From Gnomoniopsis sp. IMI 355080 (Eukaryota; Ascomycota; Sordariomycetes; Diaporthales; Gnomoniaceae): a DNA stretch of 16,384 nucleotides. Below the pieces are notes generated by a model. The model was not told where the DNA came from, searched no databases, and saw only the letters and a list, made by a program, of their open reading frames with translations. Every line of letters begins with the position of its first letter. The stretch's first letter is position 1. The stretch spans positions 1 through 16,384 of the forward strand of contig JAPEVC010000413.1 in the NCBI GenBank assembly GCA_027946555.1, written 5' to 3'. Shown here in pieces: positions 1 to 9,181 of this stretch. The translations under genes were made by a program, and so were the position numbers.

Positions 1-11
1 CCCCCCCCCCC
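1..11. repeat. Poly-C homopolymer
   Basis: Eleven C residues open the window. Homopolymers of this length are prone to length errors in assembly. No biological role is claimed. Confidence 0.4.
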
Positions 12-119
12 GGGCAAAAGGAACCTGTTCACTGCAGAAATCGACAGTAAGTATCTAGAACGATGAGTTTGAGTCTTTCATCCAAATTGACCCTATAGAA
101 CTATTCTATTATGACTGCT

Positions 120-129
120 TACCTAGGTA
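120..129. repeat. TACCTAGGTA palindrome
   Basis: A perfect 10-bp palindrome that contains the stop codon (minus strand TAG) of the 123-965 gene. The same sequence recurs at 1192-1201, with variants elsewhere in the window. Confidence 0.5.
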
Positions 130-965
130 TGTTCACTAAGTTCCTCTGCCCGACGGCGCTCTATCCATCGGTAGCCAAAAACAGCCATATATACCACCAT
201 TGGCAACCCGAGACCGACCCCAACACCGATGCCGACGCCAATTGCCCATTTATGGTACAATACGTCCCTTTCACGCTTTTTTTCTGCACGCACAATAGTC
301 TCGGCTTCCCGTGGTTGGAGCGTGAACGGGTCTGATGGAGCGAAGTTATACGCATGCGATCCAGACGTGTCGGGCTGCGAGATGGCAAAGTAGTTGAACT
401 TGTATTTCTTCTCGTCGCCTAAATCGAACGATTGGGAGGCGTAGCCCAAAGCTTGAGTGCCATCTGTAATGTTTGGTGCCGAGGGATTTGGGAAGCCTTT
501 GGCGAGGACAATGGACGGTGAAAAAATATAACTGCCCGACGAGGCGCCCCCGCTCACATCTATCGAGAGGTCAGTCATGAATGCCTTGTGAAAGTATGAC
601 AATGAGACTTTGGAGCTAAATATTACTGTAGTCCCATTTTGGTGCTCCGAATGGTGCATCTCCATATTGCCCATCCTGACTGTCCCCATCAGCGCCCACC
701 TGGCAGAAAATGCCATGTGATCCGCAAAAGGAAACGCAGGGTCAGCAGCCGCCCAGGTAAGTAAATAGTCACTATCAAGGAAGATCATGGGCGGTCCTGG
801 GTCCAAGCCATACGTGTTGCGACTCTTGAATGTGCATTTCGCCCCGGAACATGATGCGCCGGGTCCTTGTGGGCTGAAGGAGGTGAACGTGGCACGGTCG
901 AGAGCGGTCGCAGATACAAGCCCAGCCAAGATGGCCAAGGGGAATTTAATGCTGACAGATAACAT
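123..965 (-). CDS. Type I single-pass membrane protein, unknown family
   Basis: Single-exon gene of 280 residues. The start ATG (965-963) has A at -3, and the stop is TAG. Residues 1-21 form a signal peptide (basic-then-hydrophobic, with small residues SATA before the likely cleavage). The ectodomain (about 22-238) has only two cysteines (C39, C44), so probably one disulfide, and N-glycosylation sequons at N110 (NGT) and N165 (NIT). A glycine/valine-rich transmembrane helix spans about 240-264 and is followed by a short basic tail (RWIERRR) that sets a cytosolic C-terminus. No catalytic motif is visible. The ectodomain resembles a beta-rich domain with conserved-looking FSARWALMG and LSYFHKAFM segments. 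I do not recognise the family; a fungal plasma-membrane or secretory-pathway protein is the safe reading. The gene is real on composition, start context and complete topology; its function is unknown. Confidence 0.8.
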   Translation of the reverse strand: MLSVSIKFPLAILAGLVSATALDRATFTSFSPQGPGASCSGAKCTFKSRNTYGLDPGPPMIFLDSDYLLTWAAADPAFPFADHMAFSARWALMGTVRMGNMEMHHSEHQNGTTVIFSSKVSLSYFHKAFMTDLSIDVSGGASSGSYIFSPSIVLAKGFPNPSAPNITDGTQALGYASQSFDLGDEKKYKFNYFAISQPDTSGSHAYNFAPSDPFTLQPREAETIVRAEKKRERDVLYHKWAIGVGIGVGVGLGLPMVVYMAVFGYRWIERRRAEELSEHT

Positions 966-2637
966 GGTTGAAATGTTCGATTGGTCTACAGGCTTTGGGA
1001 TATGAGAAAGAAAATCTTAGATTTGCTCAAGAATGATACGGAGGTATGGATGACATTGAAGGTCAAATCCAATGAGAAAATTATCACCGGATATCGGTTT
1101 TAATAGGAGGTTGGCGGCAAGTTGTTTGATAATGGATGTGCAGCCGTCTTCCAAGATATCGTGTAAATATGTATTGGGCAAATTATTCATCTACCTAGGT
1201 ATCTAGTAAGCATTTTCATATGGCAGAAGGATCCAGCGTAGTAAGAGCCGGCCACCAACATACGCGCTAACGTCGTCTCAGATACATGGTCACATATTAT
1301 TCTCATCGTGTGATCGATCAATATTGGCCAGTTTGTTTGTTCCATCGCCAAGAATGCCTCGTCTATGCCGCTCTTTGCCTTACTATCGGTGTAACCGACG
1401 TGGTGGGCAAAATCAATGAACTTTATTGCCTCATCGCTGGCTTGACGTTACATGCTCAGAAGACGGACATAGAAACACACAATCGAAACACTGAGTAGCT
1501 ACAAACTTCCCAAGAGGCATCACGCGGTAATCCCGGAGTCAAGGCAACAACAAAATCTTATGTCTTTATGAGGTAGGTACCAACATCAGGACGGCATAGT
1601 TATGAACGTACTCTGGGAGACTACCAACAAATGGTGTGCGGCAACGATTACGGCATGGTGGCTTTTGACGATGGTGAGAAACTTCCTCACGCTCTGCCCT
1701 GGTGAGCTTGCTATTCGACGTCAACCCGAATGTTTGGAGGCGCAACAGCTTAGTTTCGATCCTCTCTTCCCATATTCTTTTTCGAAAATGTGATACGCGT
1801 AGAGAACATCTTGTGGCTAGTATCAGCGCTAAGAAAACAAAGGCGAATCAAGGGGCCCTGAGCAGGAGTCCAGCTTGATGGTCCTGCGGGCAGTTCTATT
1901 CCGTCCTGGATGAAATGCAATACAACAAACAGCGTCGCGTTCCCTCCTCGCCCAAGCAATCGTCCTGTGATGAGCTATATCTCACACAAGCACTATACTG
2001 CCTCTCTAGTCTGAGCAGAACCCCCAAGTAAGTCTGATCTAGCTTTCAGTTTCAAACCTTTGTGCATTGACTGGGTTCTTTTCGGAAAAACTCAACTTCT
2101 GGCAAGAATGACTTCAACAGACTAACATCCGACTTCGTCTCTGTGGTTGAAGGCTTACATTGTGATATGGAGACACGGACAACGACGCCCCTGTGTGGCA
2201 CTAGCATCGACACTGGTGGTGCTTTGTTTCGATCTCGAGGCAACCAGGGGCCTCCCCGCGGCCAGGCGAGACCACACCTCTCGAAAAGCACGTCTGTGAG
2301 TAAAGCTTTCGTTCAGATTGTTACGAAACTGATCGAATGGGGGACACGAGCATTTGGCGGGGTGAATTCTTACACTCACGCAGTATCGCTACCGTAACGA
2401 TAACTGGCCAGCTCCACTCTTTCAGCCTGCCGACTATGAATGTGACATTTCCAGCATGAGCGAATAGCAAGGTCCTTTTCATAGGACGAGGTCCCTTAGG
2501 CACTTGAGAAGCCATTAGATTGTGACTCATTACACCGATATTCGGGGATGCGCTGTCCAGATGTACACAAAACCCTATTGCCTGACCCGACCCTGCCTGA
2601 ACATCTAATCGCTGAGTTTCTTTGAAATCATGCCTCG
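966..2637. other. Intergenic, no supported gene
   Basis: About 1.7 kb between two minus-strand genes. It should contain the promoter of the 123-965 gene (from 966 rightward) and the 3' untranslated region of the 2638-4263 gene (leftward of 2637). Short open frames on both strands, the longest about 106 codons, mostly lack an ATG and have no recognisable domain. A TACCTAGGTA palindrome lies at 1192-1201 and a related GGTAGGTACC at 1572-1581. No tRNA or transposon signature was seen. Confidence 0.6.
1192..1201. repeat. TACCTAGGTA palindrome
   Basis: Second exact copy of the palindrome found at 120-129, here in the promoter-side region of the 123-965 gene, so the two copies bracket that gene. 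Confidence 0.5.
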
Positions 2638-4263
2638 TCACTCTTCTGAACGTTCACCCCTCATTATCGCCCTGAACTCGTTACACAGGATCATTGACTC
2701 GTAGCTCTCTCCATCTGCAGGCGTCGACACCTCCGTCCCGTCAACACTTGATTCTTCATCACGCGCACTCGATGCCGGCGAGAACGTTGTTGGCGTCGTC
2801 AAATTGCTCAACCGCGGCGCAGGGGGTGGCGACGCGCGTGAAGACCCGGTAGACTGTGGCGAAACGACAGCTGCATCTCGCAGGAAACCATCGAAGTCGA
2901 AGTCGAACAAGGGCTCATTGTTAGCTGGAGGGTTCATGCTGAATGGTTGGAGTCTGATCTTGGGGCTCGTGGGTGGTGGCGGACGGCCAGGAATAAAGGC
3001 CGTGAGCGGTGGAGGAGCCATAGGCATGGGTGGAGGTGGCGGTGGCGGGTACGCCGTCCCGGCGAAATTATATGGCAGTGAGCCCATGTGCAGCGGCGCC
3101 GGATAAGGTGGCAGGGGTGGGTGACGGCCCATGCTGCTGATATACGGACAGGCGCGCGGCATCGATGAGGTCGCGTGCCATGGCGTCTGTAAAGGAAATC
3201 GGCCAAAGACGCCAGGAGGCGGCGGAGGCGGAGGTGGCATGGCGAACTGAGGGCCAGGCGTGAAGGGATTCGGGAACTTGGGGGCTGGGCTCGCGGAGCC
3301 CTCGCTCTCCAATCGCACCCGGCGCGGCGGTGGTGAAAGCGAGCGCTCGCGCGGGTTGGCCCGCGCCGGTTCGTAATTCTTGCCATAGCGCCGGATGTCT
3401 CTCTCGCTCTGCTTGCGGGCCTGCTCGAGGTCGTCGACACGCTTCCATGGATTTCCGTGGCGAGTGGCGGTCTGCATCCCTTTGTCATCCGATGCCACCC
3501 GCCCTTCGCCGCCACGGATGATGAAGAAGTACTCAGAAGGCCTTTTGGCGCCACTTTTCTTCCAGAAGCGCTTGTCTTTCTTCTTCACCTCCTCGTACTC
3601 GGCCTTCGCGAAGCGGTAGCGGTATTGCTCACGCATCATGGCTACCGTCCAATCCCGCTTGTGGAAACGGTTGCTTGTCGCAGCCTCACGGTCACCCAAC
3701 AGCCCGTCCAATTCGGATTGCACAGGGCGTGGGAGCTTCTGAATACGGGCATCGAGATCGGCCTCGTAGGATTTGGGGCGGCCCTGGAAGAGGCGCGAGG
3801 GGAAAGAGCGCTTGTGAGCAGACTGATAGCCGTGAACAGCGGTCTGGGTCATGTCGGAGAGATGATCCTGGGTGTACGGCTCCGTGATGCAGGAGACATA
3901 GGGGTTGCTCTCCGCGTAGTGCGTGCAGACCGGCAGACCGCAGAACGTAGTCTTCTCAATGGCATCTTGAGTATCGGAATAGTAAATAATCCAGGCCTCG
4001 TAGACGGGCTGGGAGACACCTTGGTCTTTGGGAACGCGGCTGCTAGTGGTCAATAAGTTGTCTCATGCTGACGGATGGTGATTGACCCACTAGCTGGGAA
4101 GCTCCTCTCCACGACGGTACAAATCATATGAGTCGTGGGAGAATTCGCTGCGCACGTCATCTTCAAAAGGGTCACAGGGAAGCGTGTAAGCATCGGAGTG
4201 GTAGCTGCCGAGCGACACCTGATCGTCTGGCACAGGCCGAGCCTGCTCGTCTTTCCAAGCCAT
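2638..4263 (-). CDS. Proline-rich, largely disordered protein (two exons)
   Basis: Spliced model of 525 residues: exon 1 is 4263-4091, a 48-nt intron is 4090-4043 (donor GTGGGT, acceptor CACTAG), and exon 2 is 4042-2638. Splicing turns the exon 1 stop (TAG) into a Tyr codon and joins the open frames. The start ATG at 4263 has G at +4. Residues 1-57 are acidic and Ser/Tyr-rich. About 70-115 hold a possible folded patch with three Cys and a His (C92, C97, H99, C109). About 150-290 are highly charged and probably helical, with basic runs (VKKKDKRFWKKSGAKR). From about 290 the chain is disordered and rich in proline, including a run of eight prolines at 327-334 and a second run near 390. The polyproline could bind profilin, SH3 or WW domains, but no WH2 or formin domain is present. 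Family not recognised; cytoplasmic or nuclear location is likely since there is no signal peptide or membrane segment. Confidence 0.8.
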
Positions 4264-5052
4264 ACTGGAATATAGCAACAGGATACCAGAACAGCTCCTG
4301 ACAATGGAGGAGAGGATCTGACAAGAGCGGGACAGGGCAAGTGGTCCGAAATGGATGGACTAGGGATGGAAAGAGGAGAGACCGAAGGTGGGCGACAATG
4401 GTCAGCTTTTAAGACGAAGAGGCGCAGCGAGGCTCTGCTACCCCGCCGTCTTACTTTGTCTCACCACAAGCCTCGTACGGTGTAACGGTACTTTGATACG
4501 TTGGCGTAGGTTGTGCTGCATGTAGCCTCAACTTTGTTCAACCCTCCAGATACGAAAAGCCGGGGCACAGGCCCTGTCCTGCGTCTTTTGGCGCCGGTGG
4601 CTGTCCGTTGGTCAGTCGAGACACTGGCACAAGCGCATCGCCCGTACAGCTTGGCCGGCTGGTCGCATTTACAAGGTGTAAATAGTCCAGTTCTTGACCC
4701 TCGTACGAGTCCACAGAGCCGCAAAGGGCAGACGGGGCTGCTGCCTGGCCATGCACTGGCCGGTCCAACACTTTGGGAGCGAGACACAATGGAGGAATTC
4801 GTGGTATAATAAACGTGGGTCTTCCCACGGTTGCCCAAAGGAGACAGCAACACGCACGCCTGCGCTCAGACCATGCAGACTGTCGGCACAGCCAAGCTGA
4901 GGTTGTCAAGGGGCTGCATCTGCGCGCCAATGGGTGACGCTCGTCTATTCCGGATCGCGCCGCATGCGCAGCATCCTCAACATAGCTATGGGCCGTTTGC
5001 TGTGATTGGGACGATTGCACGCAGATCCCATGGACTCTCGTGCTGCGTGTTT

Positions 5053-5066
5053 GCATGCCGGCATGC
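5053..5066. repeat. 14-bp perfect palindrome
   Basis: GCATGCCGGCATGC reads identically on both strands. A palindrome of this length is expected about once by chance in 16 kb, so it is recorded as sequence structure without a functional claim. Confidence 0.5.
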
Positions 5067-5423
5067 TCGACGAATAGAATTAGTTGGCAACATGGCTGAC
5101 GCGTAAAGTGTAGATTGCCCAGCCTTCTTTGTCGCAGTGGACCACTTCTGGAGGTGGTGTGGAATTCGGTTGCCTAGAGGCTTCGTAATAATAAGGGTCT
5201 GGCAGACCGACGAACTGTGGTCATTATTAGGGTTGGGGTTTGACCTGCTGACAGGGGTCTTCTGGATTCCAGGGCAGCCAGGCCAGGGCCTTTCTGCCCG
5301 AGAAAACCTTCCACTTCCCACTATCAACTCTGGGAGTACCCTGCATTGTGTTGACGGAAAGCACCACTGGGAACCCACCCAAGTGGATATGTTACAACTC
5401 ATTTGCGGCTCACCTACTAACCA

Positions 5424-5645
5424 ATGACCAACGACTTTGAAGGCTGCAAGGTGTTGGATAATGCGTCACAATACGCCTCTCACACGAAATCAGTCCAAGA
5501 CCAAATAATTGTGCAAGAATGGTCCCGTATTTGCGAGCGGCTCCCTGCTGGCATAGACCCAGAAACTCTCAGCCTTACGTTGATTGCAAACACAGATGAA
5601 GGAGGAGATTGCCACCATAGTCTCGCAACACGTATGATCGCTTGA
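5424..5645 (+). CDS. Doubtful small ORF, 73 residues
   Basis: ATG-initiated frame with A-rich context (CCAATGACC). The product is soluble, fairly acidic and has no signal peptide, membrane segment or recognisable motif. Its amino-acid mix is more protein-like than that of the neighbouring shadow frames, but there is no splicing, domain or homology evidence. It may simply be a chance open frame in a 2-kb intergenic region. Confidence 0.12.
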   Translation: MTNDFEGCKVLDNASQYASHTKSVQDQIIVQEWSRICERLPAGIDPETLSLTLIANTDEGGDCHHSLATRMIA

Positions 5646-6291
5646 GACATGCGTCGTTACTCAGCACTGGGACTGCGAACATGGCACTACCCGAGTCTCA
5701 TCCAACAGCATCCGGAGCTACTACTTCTGCAGTAAGCCGAGTACCTTGACATTTCTCATTGTGAAGACGGGCATCGAATCTGGAATTATCCCAGTGTATT
5801 CGAGGCAGAGCTATTCTGTCAGGTCAAATGTGCCAGTCGACTCCAGATCTACAAAGAGGCTGTAGTGCCATCGTTGAAAAACTCCACGGGGTCACCTGGA
5901 GTTGTCTTGGGTAGACTGTGCCCTGGTGGGCTGTTAGGTAGGTAGTCAAAAGGGTGGGTAAAAACTCAAGGAAAGTTCAGATAACGCAGAGTTCGTCAAG
6001 TCTCCATGAAAGGAACAATACGAAGGCGATTCTTCACGATGTTCGACCTCTTTGAAGGAGAATGCACAGTCAGCAGAGTTTTGTCGAACACGAGATTACT
6101 TCTCAACTTTATCCAAGCATCTTACCTTGACCTTATTTAATGAAGAACGGCTCATAGCTAGGAGACAATAGAGGCCTAGTTGTCGCTCACAATCAAATAC
6201 CCCTCTGCCGTGGACTGTCCGGACTCCGGGACCTATATCTTGAAGGTACACCTGTCCCGAAAAACAGCCCAATCGCGCTTTCCAAGTCTTT

Positions 6292-6567
6292 CTATTCCAA
6301 GGTTCGAGTGCCTAATCCCAACCATTCTCGCAAACCTTTGCTCTTGGCCTCTCCCACCCGTGATGCCCCTATCGCAGCCTCTCTTGCAGCAGCCAACTCA
6401 GCGTTGTTCTTGATGACATCCAAAACCATCAGGTGCTCTTTCTTGAGCTTCTCAAAGTTCTCGTCGAGTTCCTTATGCCATGGGTACAGGACGCCGACTT
6501 GGAAACACAGCGCGCTGCTGGCAACTGCAAAGTTTGTGATTGAGATAATGCGTGTTATGGCAGGCAT
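6292..6567 (-). CDS. Small N-terminally anchored membrane protein (possible Emr1/DUF5310-like)
   Basis: Uninterrupted frame of 91 residues; ATG at 6567-6565 in good context (AAGATG) and TAG stop. Residues about 7-28 form an uncharged hydrophobic helix (segment ITNFAVASSALCFQVGVLYP), directly followed by WHKELDENFEKLKKEHL, an amphipathic charged helix that probably runs to about 70, and then a short basic/Gly tail. This N-anchor plus charged-helix layout with a YPWH junction is typical of conserved fungal microproteins of mitochondrial or ER membranes. From memory it resembles the DUF5310/Emr1 group, which in fission yeast affects ER-mitochondria contact sites, but this link is unverified. The sequence shows no cleavable signal. 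Likely topology is an N-terminal anchor with the helix in the cytosol. Confidence 0.7.
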   Translation of the reverse strand: MPAITRIISITNFAVASSALCFQVGVLYPWHKELDENFEKLKKEHLMVLDVIKNNAELAAAREAAIGASRVGEAKSKGLREWLGLGTRTLE

Positions 6568-7188
6568 CTTGTATCAACGACGATATGCCAATCTCGAAAG
6601 GCAGGAATTATCACCGCGATGTGTTGTCCTCCCAGATGCGGGCTGACTCGGAACTGGAACACGTTAGCACGCTGAGGGATTATACGAGAACCTGGGAATG
6701 CACCCTGATCGCTTCGGCATACTTATCGAAACTGTAGAGGATATTAGCTAGTATCGCGCGCGTGTAGAGGGATAAGAGGTTTGAGAGGACAGGTGGCTTT
6801 GTGATGTTCTCTTCGTATGTTTGTTTTGGAGAGAAGTCAGATTCCTGGCTTTTTCTTCAGCGAAGTCGGCGAGGCTCGGAATCGCGGAAAGGGGTGTCGC
6901 GAATCATAAAAAGTGGAGTCTGACATGTGAGATGTCCCCACTATAAATAGGTGTGACAGACGGATTGGGCCAAATAGGAATTGTCCGAAGTAGCTCGCCA
7001 AACACAACGAATTGGTATGGAAACTTCGAGATAAGAGGATGGGCCGCCACGGGCAGTGTGCCACATATCCGTGCATGGGAAGATTTTTCAATAGAAATGC
7101 CATGTCTCAAGTTGCGAGTTGAAGCTCTTCAGCCCAATACATGGCATTAGCTGTTAGGTAAAAGTATATTTAGGTACTGTGACCCCAA
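6568..7188. other. Intergenic between two minus-strand genes
   Basis: About 620 bp holding the promoter of the 91-residue gene and the 3' end region of the 7189-8225 gene. Open frames here start at non-ATG codons or are short. The only notable element is a plus-strand TATAAATAG at 6942-6950. A GCTGTTAGGTA 11-mer near 7150 matches one near 5930. Confidence 0.5.
6942..6950 (+). promoter_or_regulatory. TATA-box-like element
   Basis: TATAAATAG on the plus strand is a good match to a TATA box, but no supported plus-strand gene lies downstream before the 3' end of the convergent gene at 7189. It could be fortuitous or drive a non-coding or antisense transcript. Confidence 0.2.
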
Positions 7189-8225
7189 TTATGGCCTGCT
7201 CTCGCCTGTGGAGACCCTATTATAACCCACTCCATAGACATGATCTCCCTGTATTGGACCCATTGAGCCAGGCAATTCTGATAGCGGACGTGCGATTTGA
7301 GTGTTTTCCATTTCGGAGACTGTGTTCAAATATTGTTGTGAACGTTGTTGACTATAGAGCACATGTAATCCTCCCTGACTACTTATCGAACTGACGGAAG
7401 GATTGCTACTGTGCGCAGGCCTTGATGTGGCCCCGGAGAACCACGATGGAGCAACAGACGTGGGCCTTTGACCAACTTGCCCTGGAGAATTCGGATAGGC
7501 AAATGATTTGTCTCCCTCGAACCGTCCATCGTACGGGGGACTTGGAAAACCAGTGGAGTCTGCAAGAAAGTCAGTACCTGAATTAACCTAGGTAGCTGGA
7601 TATCAGATCTGATTTGAAATGCGCGATTACCTTGGTATGGACTAGGCATGTACATGCCAGGTGTACCATCCGGCTCTGACTGTCCTAATGCTCCAGGCTG
7701 CTCCATGGGGTTTTGATCCTTTCGACTCCGATAGCGTTTGTGAATCGAGTACAATATGATCCCCAGTATCAAGGCTCCAATGGCACTCCCGATCGCAATT
7801 CCAACTATACCGCCAGTCGATACTGACGAGTCGTCACCGTAATTGCCCATGCCGTCGGATGCAACAGTTGTCGAAGTCATAAATGGAGCTGCATTGGTGG
7901 TGTTGGTCGACAACATTGCAGCAGTGATATTACTGCCAAAACAGCCATCAGCTGCGCACGGGTTGGTCAAGCAGCAACCCATGTATGCAATAGGCGTGTA
8001 TTCACAGGTATACCACAAGCCGGTGGAGACGCATGCCTGCGGCAGTATGCTTTCATAGCTGTCTGCATCGAAGCTCGTATAACCAAGGTTATCTGATGGG
8101 CAGTTGCCAGACCCATCGGCACATGGATCGATGGTGCAGCAGCCGACGAACTGAGTGGTGTTTCCCTGGCAGACATAAAATTGCCCGCTACCTTGCTTTG
8201 GGCACGACCCAATAACTTCCGCCAT
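7189..8225 (-). CDS. Cys-rich single-pass surface protein with tandem CC repeats (two exons)
   Basis: Model of 321 residues: exon 1 is 8225-7631, a 71-nt intron is 7630-7560 (donor GTAATC, branch ACTGAC, acceptor TTGCAG), and exon 2 is 7559-7189. The ATG has A at -3 and G at +4. The ectodomain has two related units: C8, C19, C29-C30, C35, C42 and C65, C74, C84-C85, C90, C95, each with an F/Y-x-GCC-x4-C core. A Ser/Thr/Asn linker leads to a transmembrane helix at about 139-160, a stop-transfer cluster (HKRYRSRK) and a disordered Pro/Ser/Gly tail. There is no classical signal peptide, so the single helix may act as a reverse signal anchor. Reading through the intron instead gives a basic, unnatural C-terminus and an early stop at 7383. 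The architecture is common in filamentous fungi (surface or wall-sensor type). Ligand and function are unknown. Confidence 0.88.
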
Positions 8226-9181
8226 GATAGATAAAATAGACGAAGCAGATTCCTAACGAAGCAACAACGGGGAAGGGGGGTCCGGGAACATTACAGCATC
8301 AGCTTCGTGGAAAGGCAGAGAAAGAGAGAAGACGTAGATTATAGATCCACATGACAGAAAATAATGGCTAGCGCCACGAAGCACGCTGACATCGGGTCTA
8401 CTTCAGCTTTGAGCATCCCTACCGACGAGACCTTGCAATGGCAGGCTTGGTGGCACTGGCGATGCACGTTGGTCCTGCGGTTGGGCATGTCGCCCCGCTG
8501 AAATGTCAAGACCGACCCAATAGTATTAAAAGGTGGGTGACATTGCAAACAAGAAACCTTATCATTGTCCTCAAAACTCAAGCTCGTATTTTAGTTCATG
8601 AATAATGACTTCTCAGCCCCGTGGTGGGTGTGGTCTCGCTGATGTGCGGCAACAGGCTGTGTTGCTAGTGCTGTCGCGGAACCGCAGTGTGCCACAAGCT
8701 AACGAGCTATCACATAATGACTGAAAACTGAAAACGACATGAAGAGCTATGCATGGCATGACCTCAAAACTTCCCCGTACATATAGAGGTCTCATAGCCT
8801 GCTTCCTTAGTCCTCACTTTCTGTCGAAAATGGTGTCTGAGTGCCAGACCACACCAGGGAGGCTGTGGGTGTGCTTGGAGAAGCTTGCAGTACTAGTTGC
8901 TATGATGAGCTTCTGTTACGGCTACTGAGTAACAACCTCATGCTAATTATGATGAAGCCGAAACAAATCATGCTTACGCATCCTCAACACCGATCATCAA
9001 GAGGAGAATCCCGAGCCCAGAAGAGCAGCTCGGGAAGATTGCAATCAATATCATCTCAACCAATGACATGTCATTGGTCCGCTTACCTAATTGAGACAAT
9101 CTAGTTTGACTGCCGCCGCTACCAAGACAACGACAATCTTCAACGTCACTTGAACACACGGAAATCCCACGTTCAGCCACC
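8226..9181. other. Divergent promoter region
   Basis: About 950 bp between divergently transcribed genes (7189-8225 minus, 9182-9876 plus). Short open frames here lack ATGs or domains. The striking element is the 20-bp palindrome at 9059-9078. The leader just before 9182 is CA-rich, as is common for fungal 5' untranslated regions. Confidence 0.5.
9059..9078. promoter_or_regulatory. 20-bp perfect palindrome with two opposed CCAAT boxes
   Basis: ACCAATGACATGTCATTGGT is identical on both strands. It contains CCAAT at 9060-9064, its inverse ATTGG at 9073-9077, and TGACATGTCA between them. It lies about 104 bp before the ATG of the DUF4202 gene. CCAAT is the site of the fungal HAP/CCAAT-binding complex. 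The placement fits a promoter element, but the role is inferred. Confidence 0.5.

Larger units (their letters stand above)
4264..6291. other. Intergenic, no convincing gene
   Basis: About 2 kb. The left end carries the 5' leader and promoter of the minus-strand proline-rich gene, and the right end the 3' region of the 6292-6567 gene. Minus-strand open frames at 4538-5056 and 4986-5402 overlap each other, are rich in Cys/Ser/Arg of low-complexity type and show no domain. A perfect 14-bp palindrome lies at 5053-5066 and a TTAGGTAGGTAG motif at 5934-5945. A weak 73-codon plus-strand frame is listed separately. Confidence 0.5.

Noticed and set aside
1286..1498. Plus-strand 70-codon ATG frame
   Set aside because: No domain, signal or membrane pattern, and Tyr/Cys/His content typical of intergenic DNA; isolated in a 1.7-kb gap without splice support.
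2934..3554. Minus-strand 206-codon frame rich in Arg, His and Pro
   Set aside because: It lies in an alternative frame of the same strand as the proline-rich gene, and its Arg/His/Ser mix is the usual product of a shifted GC-rich coding sequence.
3457..4056. Plus-strand 199-codon open frame
   Set aside because: It is antisense to exon 2 of the proline-rich gene. The minus-strand frame has the coherent composition, a valid ATG through splicing and polyproline runs; the plus frame is its shadow and begins without a good start context.
4538..5056. Minus-strand 172-codon frame
   Set aside because: Cys/Ser/Arg/Pro-rich with no domain, overlapping other equally long frames on both strands; it sits in the upstream region of the proline-rich gene.
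4986..5402. Minus-strand 138-codon frame with ATG
   Set aside because: It has a start codon but the product lacks any motif, membrane segment or plausible splice continuation, and its composition looks like translated non-coding DNA.
6290..6320. GGTTCGAG element resembling a tRNA B box
   Set aside because: The flanks do not form acceptor or T-stem pairing and there is no A box at the right distance; it is also inside the 3' end of the 91-residue gene.
7602..7613. ATCAGATCTGAT palindrome inside the intron of the CC-repeat gene
   Set aside because: A 12-bp palindrome is expected several times in 16 kb by chance, and nothing else supports a function.
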